Of a stretch of DNA of 64,000 bases, positions 54,836-64,000 are shown one piece after another. The position numbers and the translations under genes were made by a program. The notes under the pieces were generated by a model that made no database searches, had not been told where the DNA came from, and worked only from the letters and a program-made list of their open reading frames with translations. The stretch is from Tolypocladium sp. Sup5 PDA-1. Lineage: Eukaryota; Ascomycota; Sordariomycetes; Hypocreales; Ophiocordycipitaceae. Location: contig JPHH03000009.1 in assembly GCA_000750105.3 (NCBI GenBank), forward strand, positions 744,001 to 808,000, given 5' to 3'. Numbering within the stretch: position 1 is the first letter of the stretch; each line of letters opens with the position of its first letter.

Positions 54836-56129
54836 CTAGGGGGCCTGGGTGTCTGACGCATTGCTGCTGTAGTCGGTGTCTTCTCCGCCGCTGGAGTCGT
54901 CAGATGCACACTTCAACTTGTTGCTGCGGCCAGTGTCAGGCGCTCTGAGCTGGCGACTGGTGGCATATGATATCATCCCAATTTCAGTCTCTCGACATTG
55001 TCTCAGCGATGTAGTGCTCATCACGACTGATCCGTGAGCCCGTTTAGCGCAGTCCAGATGTCATGTGTTTCTTTTTGCAGGGTGCTCTCGCCGGCCGTCT
55101 GGCTCTGGAAGTTGGTCATCGCCCCCCAGATGTCGCGGACATCCTCCTTGCGAGCCTTTCGTCATAGCCTTGTGGCTCGCGTTGTATGTCGAGCGGAATG
55201 AGCCAAGGAGGCTAGAACGCTCCTTGACCTTTTTCTCTTGGCAGGTGATTGCCTGGCTCATATCGTTCATGCTTTTCTCATTGACATCACCCTTGGATAC
55301 GCCGTCCGCTAGCTTCTTCTCACACTCGCCCAGGAGGCGACGTAGCTCGTTGGTGCTTTCATATTGGTTCTTTTCAATGCCATCTGACCAAGATTCAATG
55401 GCACCCAAGCGAGATAGGATTTGCGACGAGGTATCACTCTTGTCGGGACCCTACGTCACGTCAGTCTCGTGTACTTCGTAATGTCATGCTCCATAGCCTC
55501 ATACCTTGCCACTGTGCACGCGGCTGCTGCCTTACCATTGTCGGGCTTGGTGCCAGTTGGAGCAGTGGCCCTCTGCTTTCCCTTCTCCCTGGCTTACTGT
55601 CAGCGACGTCAGGATTCTTGTTTGTCAGAAGTGACGAACTTCTTCGCCGCCTTTTCGGCAGGTTCGCCAGTGCCAACACTGTCCAAGCCAGGTCTCTTCG
55701 GGGCGCTTGCCAGGAAATTCTTCTTCATGGCTCGGATGTCGCTCTCCAGGTCTTCGTCCTCTTCTGTCTTGGCTTGGCTTCGGGGTCTCTTAACAGATGG
55801 TTTCTGGGGGTGGTTCTGAGGCTTGGGGTTTTTAGAAATCCGACAGTCCTCTGACTCGACATCGGAATTTTCGTCATCAGCGTCGGCTTTGTCACTGCCA
55901 CTGTGATCCTTACCGACCTCATTACCATCGTCATCACTTCCTTCAAGGTTAAGGTCTGGGAACTTTCCGCGGAAGTCGGCAGGATGACCGGCATGAGTGG
56001 GGTGGGCAGTGTAGTATGTCACTGTGAACTATTCGCTCGTTGTGGTGGCGTACTTCCGCTTACCGCATCCTGGATGACGGGGAATACGCTCGGGGCAAAA
56101 GAGTCGAAATGATAAGCCAGTTTACCCAT
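54836..56129 (-). pseudogene. Unresolved or decayed coding region with coiled-coil character
   Basis: Several protein-like stretches follow one another on the minus strand but in changing frames. MGKLAYHFDSFAPSVFPVIQDA starts at ATG 56129. A highly acidic part with ADFRGKFPDLNLEGSDDDGNE runs at 56022-55609. A helical part with LSRLGAIESWSDGIEKNQYE and ITCQEKKVKERSSLLGSFRS runs to about 55150, then continues one base out of frame as ARKEDVRDIWGAMTNFQSQ to a stop near 55019. Only some shifts can be explained by introns: one gap would be just 32 nt, and the shift near 55155 has no splice signals. Either a pseudogene, a frame error in the assembly, or a gene with unusual splicing. I do not recognise the family. 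Confidence 0.4.
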
Positions 56130-58110
56130 GTAATTTGTTCGTCAACAACCACCTTCGACTTTATAAAACCGATGCCAGTCCACACCCTGGCACACGGTAC
56201 AGCAAAGCTGCCTGCTTGAGACGTTGTTGGCGTCTGTGGCAGGCTCTCCCCATGGCGATGTTGGGCACGATAGTCTCTCTGGATTCGAAACTATTTAAGA
56301 GTCAGTATCACGATACGTACGGCAAAAGGGAGGGAGGGACGAGGCTTACGCGCTCACGATGAGCAGTAGCATGCCGTGGGCTATCTCCGGGGCGAGCTCC
56401 ACGACGAAAGAACAGCGAAGTCTGCTCGAAGATGCTAGACACGCGCTGTCTCGGCGTATGAGGAAAGGGCGTTGAGGGCGGTAGCGGCAGAAGCGAAGAC
56501 TAACGTTGCTGCTGGGCCAATTGTGGTATCGGACGTAGTGGTCGTAAGGGCTGCCTTTCCGGAGACGGGATATTGCTGGGACCGCGCTTTTAACCTGTCG
56601 AGATATTTCAAAGCGGTTTTATAAACTCAGAGAGGCTCCGTACCTATTTCCAAGCCAGAGTCAGTTAGTCATATAGCTAGGTAGTCAAGGGGGAAGACTT
56701 ACTACTCGACCCTAGCTCTGACCCTGGATCTGCCTGCAATCATGGCATTTCTGGGTTCTTTGGACGGGTCTCTTACGCCGATGAATTCCTCGTCGGGCAT
56801 CACCTGCTTGCACTACGTATATCGGCGGGGTAGGATAGGGAGATCAATACGATTGGATGGTAGCCTCGGTGGCTCGCTTGGGGAACCTAGTGGAGGTGCT
56901 GCTATAGTAGGCCGAAGCCATGATGGTCTGCTGGTCGATTCGATGGCTTTGTATCGTCTACGAAGGAATCGATTGAGAGGTTGTAGAGAAGGTGAAAAGC
57001 TTACACGCATAGAGGTAGGCAGGCAGGCACAGTGAATTTGCTATCCTGCAGCTTCCCGGGTAAGTGAGTTGACCGCCTTTTTTTCTGCCGCTACCTTGCA
57101 AAACACTACACATCTGACTGCCCGAGGCGCATCGAGTGCAAGTTATAGCCTCACTTTTGAATTGAATCCGATTTTCATGATGGGGGAATTGTACTTGACC
57201 CCCTCCGCCGCGCCGGGGGGGGGGGCGCCTCTCCGGGGGCGCCTGCGGCGGGCTCCTTCCTTCCTTCCAACACCGCCGTCATCAATGTCGTCACGATGCC
57301 CTCGCGAAAGGAGACAGACCGCTCGAATTAACCAGTTACCATTGAGAATTTACGCCACACCCTATTTGTCTCCCATTCATATAGCAAAGGTGCTGGCGCC
57401 CCCTCGACACTTGCCGTGTACTTGCAACGCCATTAAGCAGCTTTGCTTAACCATGCGCCGGTAGAGCTTGTGCGTAGGCGCGGACTTGCGCGCTTGCTGG
57501 TTTTGATATAGATCTACTCTTCCAGCAGAGTAATAAACGATAGTGTCGATAATGTGGCATGAAATAATAGGGAGAGTTGCGGCCCTAAAGGGGCTACGAT
57601 ATTGACGAGTGTGGTGTGAAGGAGGAAAGGTTGAACTGAAGGGTTGGCAAAGTTGTGCCTGTTAAATAGGCGGATTCGCCCCGGTTGATCCCTGATAGCG
57701 ATATTCCGAGGTTGTCTTGCACACACTGGGGGTGCTTAGAGAATGAGAGTGTTGTAGGTGAACGTTTGACATTGGAACAAACGAGCTCGGAGTTGACGGC
57801 TGACGGCGGAACTGTGTGTTAAGTCATTGTACCAACCCCAGCTCCGGGATGGCTACAGAGAATGGACTCGGCAAGCATGAAGCATGGTCCTTCGCATTGC
57901 GCTCTGGAGTTCCCCTTCTCTTGCACTGGCCTGGATAGGGACTAACCCCTGGACGTCAATTTTGACTTGGTCAGATTTTAGCAGTCCTTACGAGCAAAGG
58001 CACGTTGAGTGTTTTAACAAGATTATTGACTAAAGCAGCGATTTCACTACAGAGGTATCCCCTATTCCCAGGCAATTTGTCCTTTAAGCCACAAACATTC
58101 TATGCATCCT
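56130..58110. other. Gene-poor region, possible remnants
   Basis: About 2 kb of short broken frames on both strands with uneven composition, including a G-rich patch (gccgggggggggggcgcctctccgggggcgcc near 57210-57243). Possibly old mobile-element debris, but I see no terminal repeats, transposase or reverse transcriptase motifs. Confidence 0.35.
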
Positions 58111-58986
58111 CTAGCCGCAGCACACGGTCGCTTCCTGGGCCGCGCTCGTTTGCTGTCCACTATCCGTCTGTCAGAGTTGCCATCCAAACAATAGCACTGC
58201 CGTTTGCGGCAAAAGGGCGGGACTTACACAATAGGAAGAGTCTCCCACTGGAAGACGAACGCCCCTACGAAGGCACCGAGGAAGATCGAAATGATAAGAT
58301 AAACGTTGAAATACATGGCAAGCTATCAGCCATCGTCAGCCTCAGCCTCAACAAGACACGGGATTTAAGCAACCAGAACTTACAAGCATCAATATGTATG
58401 CTACAGAGAAACTCAAAAGATGGAGGAACGCTCGAATGACTTGCTGCAAGACATTGGGGCGGAATGGAGGGATCACGGCACAGGCGGCTCCAGGCGTGGC
58501 CTCCTTGCTGCTGACGGAGCCACCCGCTGCACCGACGGGAGCGCCCGGGGCATGCTGGTATTTGGCGACGTGTTGCTTGATGAGGTAGCGGTCGAACTCC
58601 TTGACGGACCGGCGGAGGAACTCGAGGGCCATGCCGAGGAGGAAGACGCCGATGCAGGATCCGGCGAACATGCCCGAGGAGGTGATGTGCCACTGCTCGG
58701 TGAGGAAGCAGGCATCGATGGTGTTGAGGTTGAACAACATCTAAAGCAATGTCAGCTCTTGTTTTCGTTAAGCGACATAGCATCTGTCGAGCCCGCGTGT
58801 CGTTGAGTGGGAGTGGCAGGCTCGTACCGAAATCTTGCATCCTCCGCCCATGCCTCCCATATCGTGATCCATGCCGCCGTGGTCCATACCGCCGTGGTCC
58901 ATGGCGGCAGTGGTTTGAGCAGGCATGTCCATCGACATGGTGTGGTCCATGTGGCCCATGGCGGTGGTCGTCATGTCCATGTTCAT
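58111..58986 (-). CDS. Ctr-family copper transporter
   Basis: Trimeric copper(I) uptake channel of the plasma or vacuolar membrane. Four exons (58828-58986, 58384-58740, 58230-58322, 58111-58134) give 210 residues. The N-terminus is Met/His-rich (MNMDMTTTAMGHMDH, MDHGGMDHGGMDHDMGGMGG), typical of extracellular copper capture. Three membrane segments are seen: SSGMFAGSCIGVFLLGMALEF, then LLSFSVAYILMLLAMYFNVY with the MxxxM selectivity filter, then IISIFLGAFVGAFVFQW with GxxxG packing. The last exon is 24 nt and adds EATVCCG, giving the C-terminal Cys pair common in fungal Ctr proteins. Without it the reading frame would end two residues after exon 3. The intron 3 donor is gtgtaagt. Confidence 0.93.
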
Positions 58987-60506
58987 CTTGGCGAGTGTTG
59001 GTTACTCGTGCCGCTTGGGGAGGTGATCGTGAGGGCCGGGTGTTATTGTGGGAAGCAGGTTGAAACGCGGACGGCAGGAGAAGATCTCGCAGAATTTATA
59101 TCAACAAAGATCAGTAAAACTTTGGCTTTGTGCTACAGGCGTGGCGCCGAATTTTATAGTAACAAGGTTTACGGACCCTGAACTTCTGAAGCTTCGGGAC
59201 CTTGCAGGGTCCAGCTCTCGAGTTTAAGTTGTAAATGCACCCAAGACACGAAAAACAAAACCAGCTCACGGGCGACGACGATGGCCCGCAAAAAAGGGCA
59301 ACTACGAGGCAATTGGAAAGAAGCAACGGCCAGCGAGAATTGCAGAGAGCCGTTGCCAACCTCATCAGCCGATGAGAGTGTTTGAGCAAGTTTGCGTGCC
59401 TGGATGGGACGACTTGGCATCACGAGTCCACGACCAACCGCAGTCGACGGGAGCACGACAGGGGTGGTGCGGGCGATCTGACGGTGGCGCCGAGCTTCTC
59501 TAGGCGCTTGTACGAAGTATGCGGCGGACCCTGAGCGACTCCAGGACGGCGCCGAAGCATCTTCATTTCCACATTGACAGCGGAAGTCGGGCACTAATCG
59601 CGAGATCCAATTGACATCATCGATTGTCTAGGTGGTTGATGAGGATTACTGACGACAGCTAAAGTTTCATGAGAGTTGAAACATGGATGGCTTTGGTTAT
59701 TCAACAGTCGCGACTCACGACTGCCTCCACAGTCCACACAGACTGTGAAGATATTATTGGAGCTCCTGCCCAAAAACCTCAAATACGAGCCTGAAACAAG
59801 AAGGGAACATGTGACGCCTCCGACGACCCGTCCGACCCGTCTCAGCGTCAGACCATCTATTCTCATCCCGAAAATTCTCCATCACCCATATGCCTCGCCG
59901 AGAACCGATTACAAACTCATATGCCGTTTCTCCGTTCTCCGTTCTCCGCGCGCAAGTTTGTCGACCATTAAGGGCCGGAGCAATCCTGGATCCTCCGGCT
60001 TCGAGGGCCGAGCCGGATCCGACCTGAGCACGAAAGCGCGCGTTTTCTTTCCACTCGACCCCATCACGACCCGATGCAGAGACAACTAGCGTCACAAAGA
60101 AGTTGCGATTCCGGGGAGGCCTTCGATTAACCCAAACGGAGCAAGCTCGCTCTCGAGGTGCTCCAATCGGATCTGCCCGGGGCGGTCAATTCGGTCAATC
60201 TGTCGAATCACTATCGCCCAAGGCTCAATCGTCGAGTCTCTCTGCTCACATTAACCCTGTACTGATTCAGTACTCTATGTAGTATCGACTTGTCCGCGGA
60301 ATCCGAGCTTTCCAAGACCCAGCGCCATGCTCGATGGCCCCTCGACAATGTTCCTTTCCGCCGTCGAGATCCAAGAGGAGGACAATCGTACCCAGCCAAA
60401 TCCTCGAGAACCCGAATGCGCGCTCGAAACGACACGGCCTCTAGGTTCCTCGTTGACCGGATTACTATCCTCTGTCAATTTCCAAAAATGCGAGCCCAGG
60501 ACGGCC
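58987..60506. other. Intergenic region upstream of Ctr gene
   Basis: About 1.5 kb with no supported gene. The Ctr promoter should lie in the first few hundred bases. No copper-response element could be assigned with confidence. Confidence 0.4.
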
Positions 60507-60948
60507 TCAACCTGACGTGTGGTTTCCCGGCCCTGCCTTCGTTGTCGGCTCGACGGGACAGCTCTCCAACTCCACCGGTCCAATCTCGAAAGATGGAGGG
60601 ATGTCGGATAGCCTGGGCACCGGCGATGTGGCTGATGCTGCCGTAGGAGCTGCTTCTGTTCCATTCGTGGGGCGCGGAGGCAGTGGCCTGGTGTCGTCGA
60701 AGCTCAGAGCCGCGGGTTCTCCGGGGGCGGCTGCCGTCACTGCTCCGAGGATTGCTGCGGTGCCCGTGGTCTGGTGTCTGGAACTCCCGCGGCCGCCGGC
60801 GTCGTCTCCGCCACCTCTGGCTCCGGTGTCAGCGAGCCCTTCGTGTTGGCCTCCAAGTTCAAACTTACCGCGGCTGTTGCTGAGGCTTGGCCGGCCGAGC
60901 AGCCATGTCCTGGAAGCCGTTGTGCATGCTCGAGAAGCAGCAGCCCAT
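60507..60948 (-). CDS. Small protein with N-terminal lipidation motif (MGCC)
   Basis: Two exons (60869-60948, 60507-60777) give 116 residues. The N-terminus MGCCFSSMHNGF fits N-myristoylation at Gly2 and palmitoylation at Cys3/Cys4, which would anchor the protein to the cytosolic side of a membrane. The rest is low-complexity, Pro/Ala/Thr-rich and acidic (TRPLPPRPTNGTEAAP, IPPSFEIGPVELESC). Intron 1 (60778-60868) has gtaagt and ttccag borders and keeps a frame that ends at a stop. Another reading frame inside the intron is also open, so the model is tentative. I know of no function. Confidence 0.5.
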
Positions 60949-61811
60949 GATGAAGGCCGTGGAATTGTAACTCCCCAGTTTGACGATATCCAATGAGGTG
61001 TCAGATGATGATGGTATGTCCAATTTTCGGGAGAAGGGCTTTTGAATGACTACATGTGTAGGTGGCACACCGACGGCTGTGATACTTGAACACGGACAGT
61101 GACAACGTGCGCCCACGGCGGTCGCACGGGTGATCCACTGCTCTGTTTGATGCCGTCGTGGGACATTTTCATTGACAGTAGTCTGTGTTTGCTGCCGTCG
61201 CTGGGACGCTCGTGCGCAGTGAATATCCGCTGAACGGATCCTTCGCAAAGGTTGACGGGCAGCGGACGCCAACCGGACGAGGCCACCTGTGGTTCCATCA
61301 GTACGACGAGAACCGAAACGACAACCAGACTCGCAGCAGAGATTTTTGTTGAGCATTCCTACCTTTGTAAGTGGCACTTTGGATCTATTATAGCTGTATA
61401 TTTGCCTGATGCAATCTCGGTTGTGAGTGAACCCCACGAGGTTTAATCAACCCAGACCCATCGAGAACCGTACTCTATTTGCCAAACTCAGCTTCTCGGC
61501 CGCTTGGCCGGGTTGTTGAGAGTCTTAACAGCCTTCACTCCTGGGAAAACACTATAAAAGATGATGGACAGGCAAAGGCCTTCATCCCGCCTCCGTTGCC
61601 AACTGGAACGCTGGTGCAAGTGCACGTCTATTGGAACTTTGCTCTAGAAACTGACATTTCCTATCCGCCGAGGTGACCAGCCAAAGTTGTCTTGTCCCTT
61701 GCCATCTTCAAGAACGGCACCAGACTTGTCCCACCGGTCCCCGTTAGTTCATTGCTTTTATGAAACACTGAGGCGCTCGCTAGACCCTTCCTCGGACCAC
61801 TCCACAGCTGC
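60949..61811. other. Intergenic region before IDO gene 3' end
   Basis: 863 nt on which I see no additional gene. It contains the promoter of the MGCC protein gene and the 3' end of the dioxygenase gene. Confidence 0.4.
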
Positions 61812-62982
61812 TTAGAGGGCAGTGATATACTTCGCCACGATCTGGAGGTGCTTGTTCCGTAAGTCGCCCAACTCTTTCGTCGCAGCCGTGTAAGTACGTC
61901 TGAGACAACGTTGCTCGTCGGTAATGCAGGGTTGGAGAGCCAACTCCCGGATGCTGCCCGTGCGGGCGGCGTGAAAGAGGAATCGTCGGTGAGGGCCTGG
62001 CATGTAGTCCCTTACTTCGTCGTGGAAGCTCCGTCGGGCTCCGTCGACCTCGGGCTCTGTGTTATGGTGGATACCAAGGACATTGTCAAAGAGCTGGATG
62101 AGCGAGCTCTGCCCATTGCTCCCTCCACGCAACTGCCTCCATTTTCCTATCCCGTCTCCCTCATCAAAGAATATGCCCTTTGGTAACCCGGCCGCTTCCA
62201 TGTTCTTGCCCCCGGCTAAGAAAGGACGGACCTGATAGTAAAAGACCATTGGATTGCATCGCTCGTACATTCTGTCAAGGAGAGCACTAATACTATGGAT
62301 ACACTGACCCAAGTCCTCGAGTGCATCGGCGATTACCCGATAGTCCCGTGGTTCATGTTGGGCAACCTCGAGGGCATTGGCTATCTTGGGGAGGATGCTG
62401 CCTGCCTTTGCCTCGATTGCGATGCTGACGAGAATGAACCATGATTCTGTTTCAGTGCCTGTGAATGAGCAGAGTGTGTTGAGATCTTCCAGTTTAGTGA
62501 AGTCCGTTCCTGTACAGGAGAAGTTCCATAGGTTGGCAGCTGCGTAGGTCAGAACGGGTGGGAGTTCCAGATATGTTGATACGCTTAGGAATGGGACGGC
62601 GATTTGTGGAGGTAGAACCTATGGAGCTGTGTCAGTAAGACTCTGGTACTGACTTTGGCTGTGCTGGACACAAGATAGACTCATCCAGGCGTCTAGTTGA
62701 ACGTACCGCTTCGGGCTTTTCGCCTGCCCAAACGTAGGCATGGCTAATGTACGCCAGAATGACATACGCCCTTCGCCATTCTTCGTCGGATGCCAACCGC
62801 TCTGTGGATAGCAACTGAAGCCCGGCGACAGATTCGCGGATGCCTTGCCGGATGAGTCCGGGTAGTTGCTGAGCGATGAGTTCCCACGGCTCGTAGTAGG
62901 TGTCGGGGAGTCTGTCCAGGGGGTTGCTTTCTGGGAGGAAGCCGTTCCTTGTGATGCCGAAACTCTTCAGGGATCCGGCCAT
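61812..62982 (-). CDS. Indoleamine 2,3-dioxygenase (tryptophan-degrading haem enzyme)
   Basis: Haem dioxygenase opening the indole ring of tryptophan to N-formylkynurenine, first step of the kynurenine/NAD pathway; cytosolic. Two exons (62707-62982, 61812-62618) give 360 residues. Family blocks: NGFLPESNPLDRLPD, AYVILAYISHAYVW, LPPQIAVPFLSVSTYLELPPVLTYA, SFTGTETESWFILVSIAIEA, LRGGSNGQSSLIQLFD, YMPGPHRRFL and RNKHLQIVAKYI, whose His349 is the expected proximal haem ligand. ATG 62982 (MAGSLKSFGI) was taken as start. The frame is open further upstream to a possible acceptor at about 63056, so a longer N-terminus with another exon cannot be excluded, and 360 residues is slightly short for fungal IDOs. 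No kynurenine-pathway partner lies nearby. Confidence 0.92.
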
Positions 62983-64000
62983 GGTTGGATACTTTGCGTC
63001 CAGGGGTTCGGAGTCTTGGCGGATAATGTCTTCATTCTCTGCCCGAGGGAGTCTGGTGAACAAAAACGCATGTTAGTGCTGATGCCATGGGTGGCAGAAC
63101 GTAAGGGAGGGAGTATTGCCTGGTTGCTTTCTGCAACGTCATTTCCTGTAGTTCCATTGTTTCATCTGCCTATGTCTGCTTACTTGGCATGAGGACGCCG
63201 ATGAAAATGCCCTGCTTCAGTAAAGGGCAGCAACACGACTGATAACAGACCCATGCCCAGCTCTTTGGGCCGCGAATTAGCAGCCGTGCTTCGAGACGGC
63301 GTGATAATACCCTGATCCCGTTCTTAATGTGTACTCGTACATTCTCATGTATTGTGACAATTGTGAAGTGCATGTGTTCGTCAATATGGCTATCCGCCCC
63401 CACGTCAAAAGAACCTTCCCGAGATTACACCACCGTCGCGAGGTCCTGAGGCCCGACATGACTGAGTATCAACATTGAAATCGCCACCTAGGGGGCCAAA
63501 ACCTCGGCAGGTTGCATCAACAACTTGCCGTGATTCAAATGCCACGGTGATAACTACGCCCCGGCCCTGCTTGTTGTCTCTTTCCTCTATTGTATCTCTC
63601 AGGAACTCGGCCCATGTCTACTCTCATTCTCATCACGATAGCTGCATTATCTTGCATTCAGCTCCGCCATTTCTGCCTAGCCGTAATTATCCCGCCTGAA
63701 GCGGGGTCGATGGCAAAGTAGACGGCATGAATTGATCCTCTGATTCTGCAGCATTCATGGGCATTATGCATGTCCTTACGCGAGTGCAAATTGTCCTTAC
63801 GCGAGGGGCGTCGAGTGCCTGGTTCCAGACCTGGCCTGCGGCAGGGCAAAACCGGATCAGCGGCCTGACCCGTCTTTCCGCGCTTAAAACAACACTCGAA
63901 TAGTATGTACGAGTGTGGCAAGGGACAGGGTTTGGCGAGCAGTAAATGGGTCGCGGACGCGATGATCACTGCTGTACGGACTAGGCTGGGTGAATAGCTA
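62983..64000. other. Right end of window, no gene resolved
   Basis: About 1 kb upstream of the dioxygenase gene. It contains a short direct repeat, tgtccttacgcgag, at 63771-63784 and 63792-63805. No convincing coding sequence reaches the window edge. Confidence 0.4.

Noticed and set aside
57200..57250. G-rich patch suggesting a terminal repeat of a mobile element
   Set aside because: No matching inverted or direct copy and no transposase nearby.
63780..63900. tRNA-like string (ggttccagacc) near the right end
   Set aside because: No cloverleaf could be drawn around it; acceptor and anticodon arms are missing.

Overview
The window looks like nuclear DNA of a filamentous ascomycete (Pezizomycotina, probably Sordariomycetes and possibly Hypocreales; the order is inferred from protein flavour, not from a search). 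Most genes carry short introns (about 50-90 nt) with GT-AG borders, intergenic spaces are large, and several gene families are typical of fungi: Zn2Cys6 regulator, UstYa/DUF3328 proteins, Dal5-type permeases, DOMON-b561. All multi-exon models were spliced by hand and checked for frame; those with a stated protein length sum to a multiple of three unless noted.

1-16 kb is accessory. It holds the end of a Dal5-type MFS permease, a FAD monooxygenase, a complete eight-exon ABCC transporter, a DOMON-cytochrome b561 protein, one canonical UstYa oxidase (11851-12883), two single-exon UstYa-like proteins (11027-11698 and 15049-15825), and between them a 97-residue secreted precursor (13874-14167). 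The precursor has a signal peptide and three copies of the peptide TPGPIPYIAKWN separated by Kex2 (Lys-Arg) sites. Together this reads as a fungal RiPP (dikaritin-type) biosynthetic cluster: the precursor would be cut by Kex2 in the secretory pathway, its core crosslinked or cyclised by the UstYa-family proteins, perhaps further oxidised by the monooxygenase, and exported by the ABC pump. This is the most interesting part of the window. I do not recognise the core sequence as that of any named peptide.

17.8-30 kb holds transport and metabolism genes separated by long gaps: a SulP sulfate permease with STAS domain, a secreted bicupin oxalate decarboxylase, a DUF1275 membrane protein with a GC-AG intron, and a second Dal5-type permease.

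32-53 kb is a conserved housekeeping block: an Srk1/Rck2-type kinase, a repeat-rich nucleotidyltransferase-like protein, the proteasome deubiquitinase Rpn11, the class I histone deacetylase Rpd3, the RNA polymerase III subunit C34, cyclophilin A, an ENTH-domain adaptor, a MARVEL-like membrane protein and a Zn2Cys6 regulator.

54-64 kb is looser again: a minisatellite, a broken-looking coding region, a Ctr copper transporter with a 24-nt last exon, a small MGCC-lipidated protein candidate and an indoleamine 2,3-dioxygenase. I saw no rRNA, tRNA or CRISPR array and no intact transposon.
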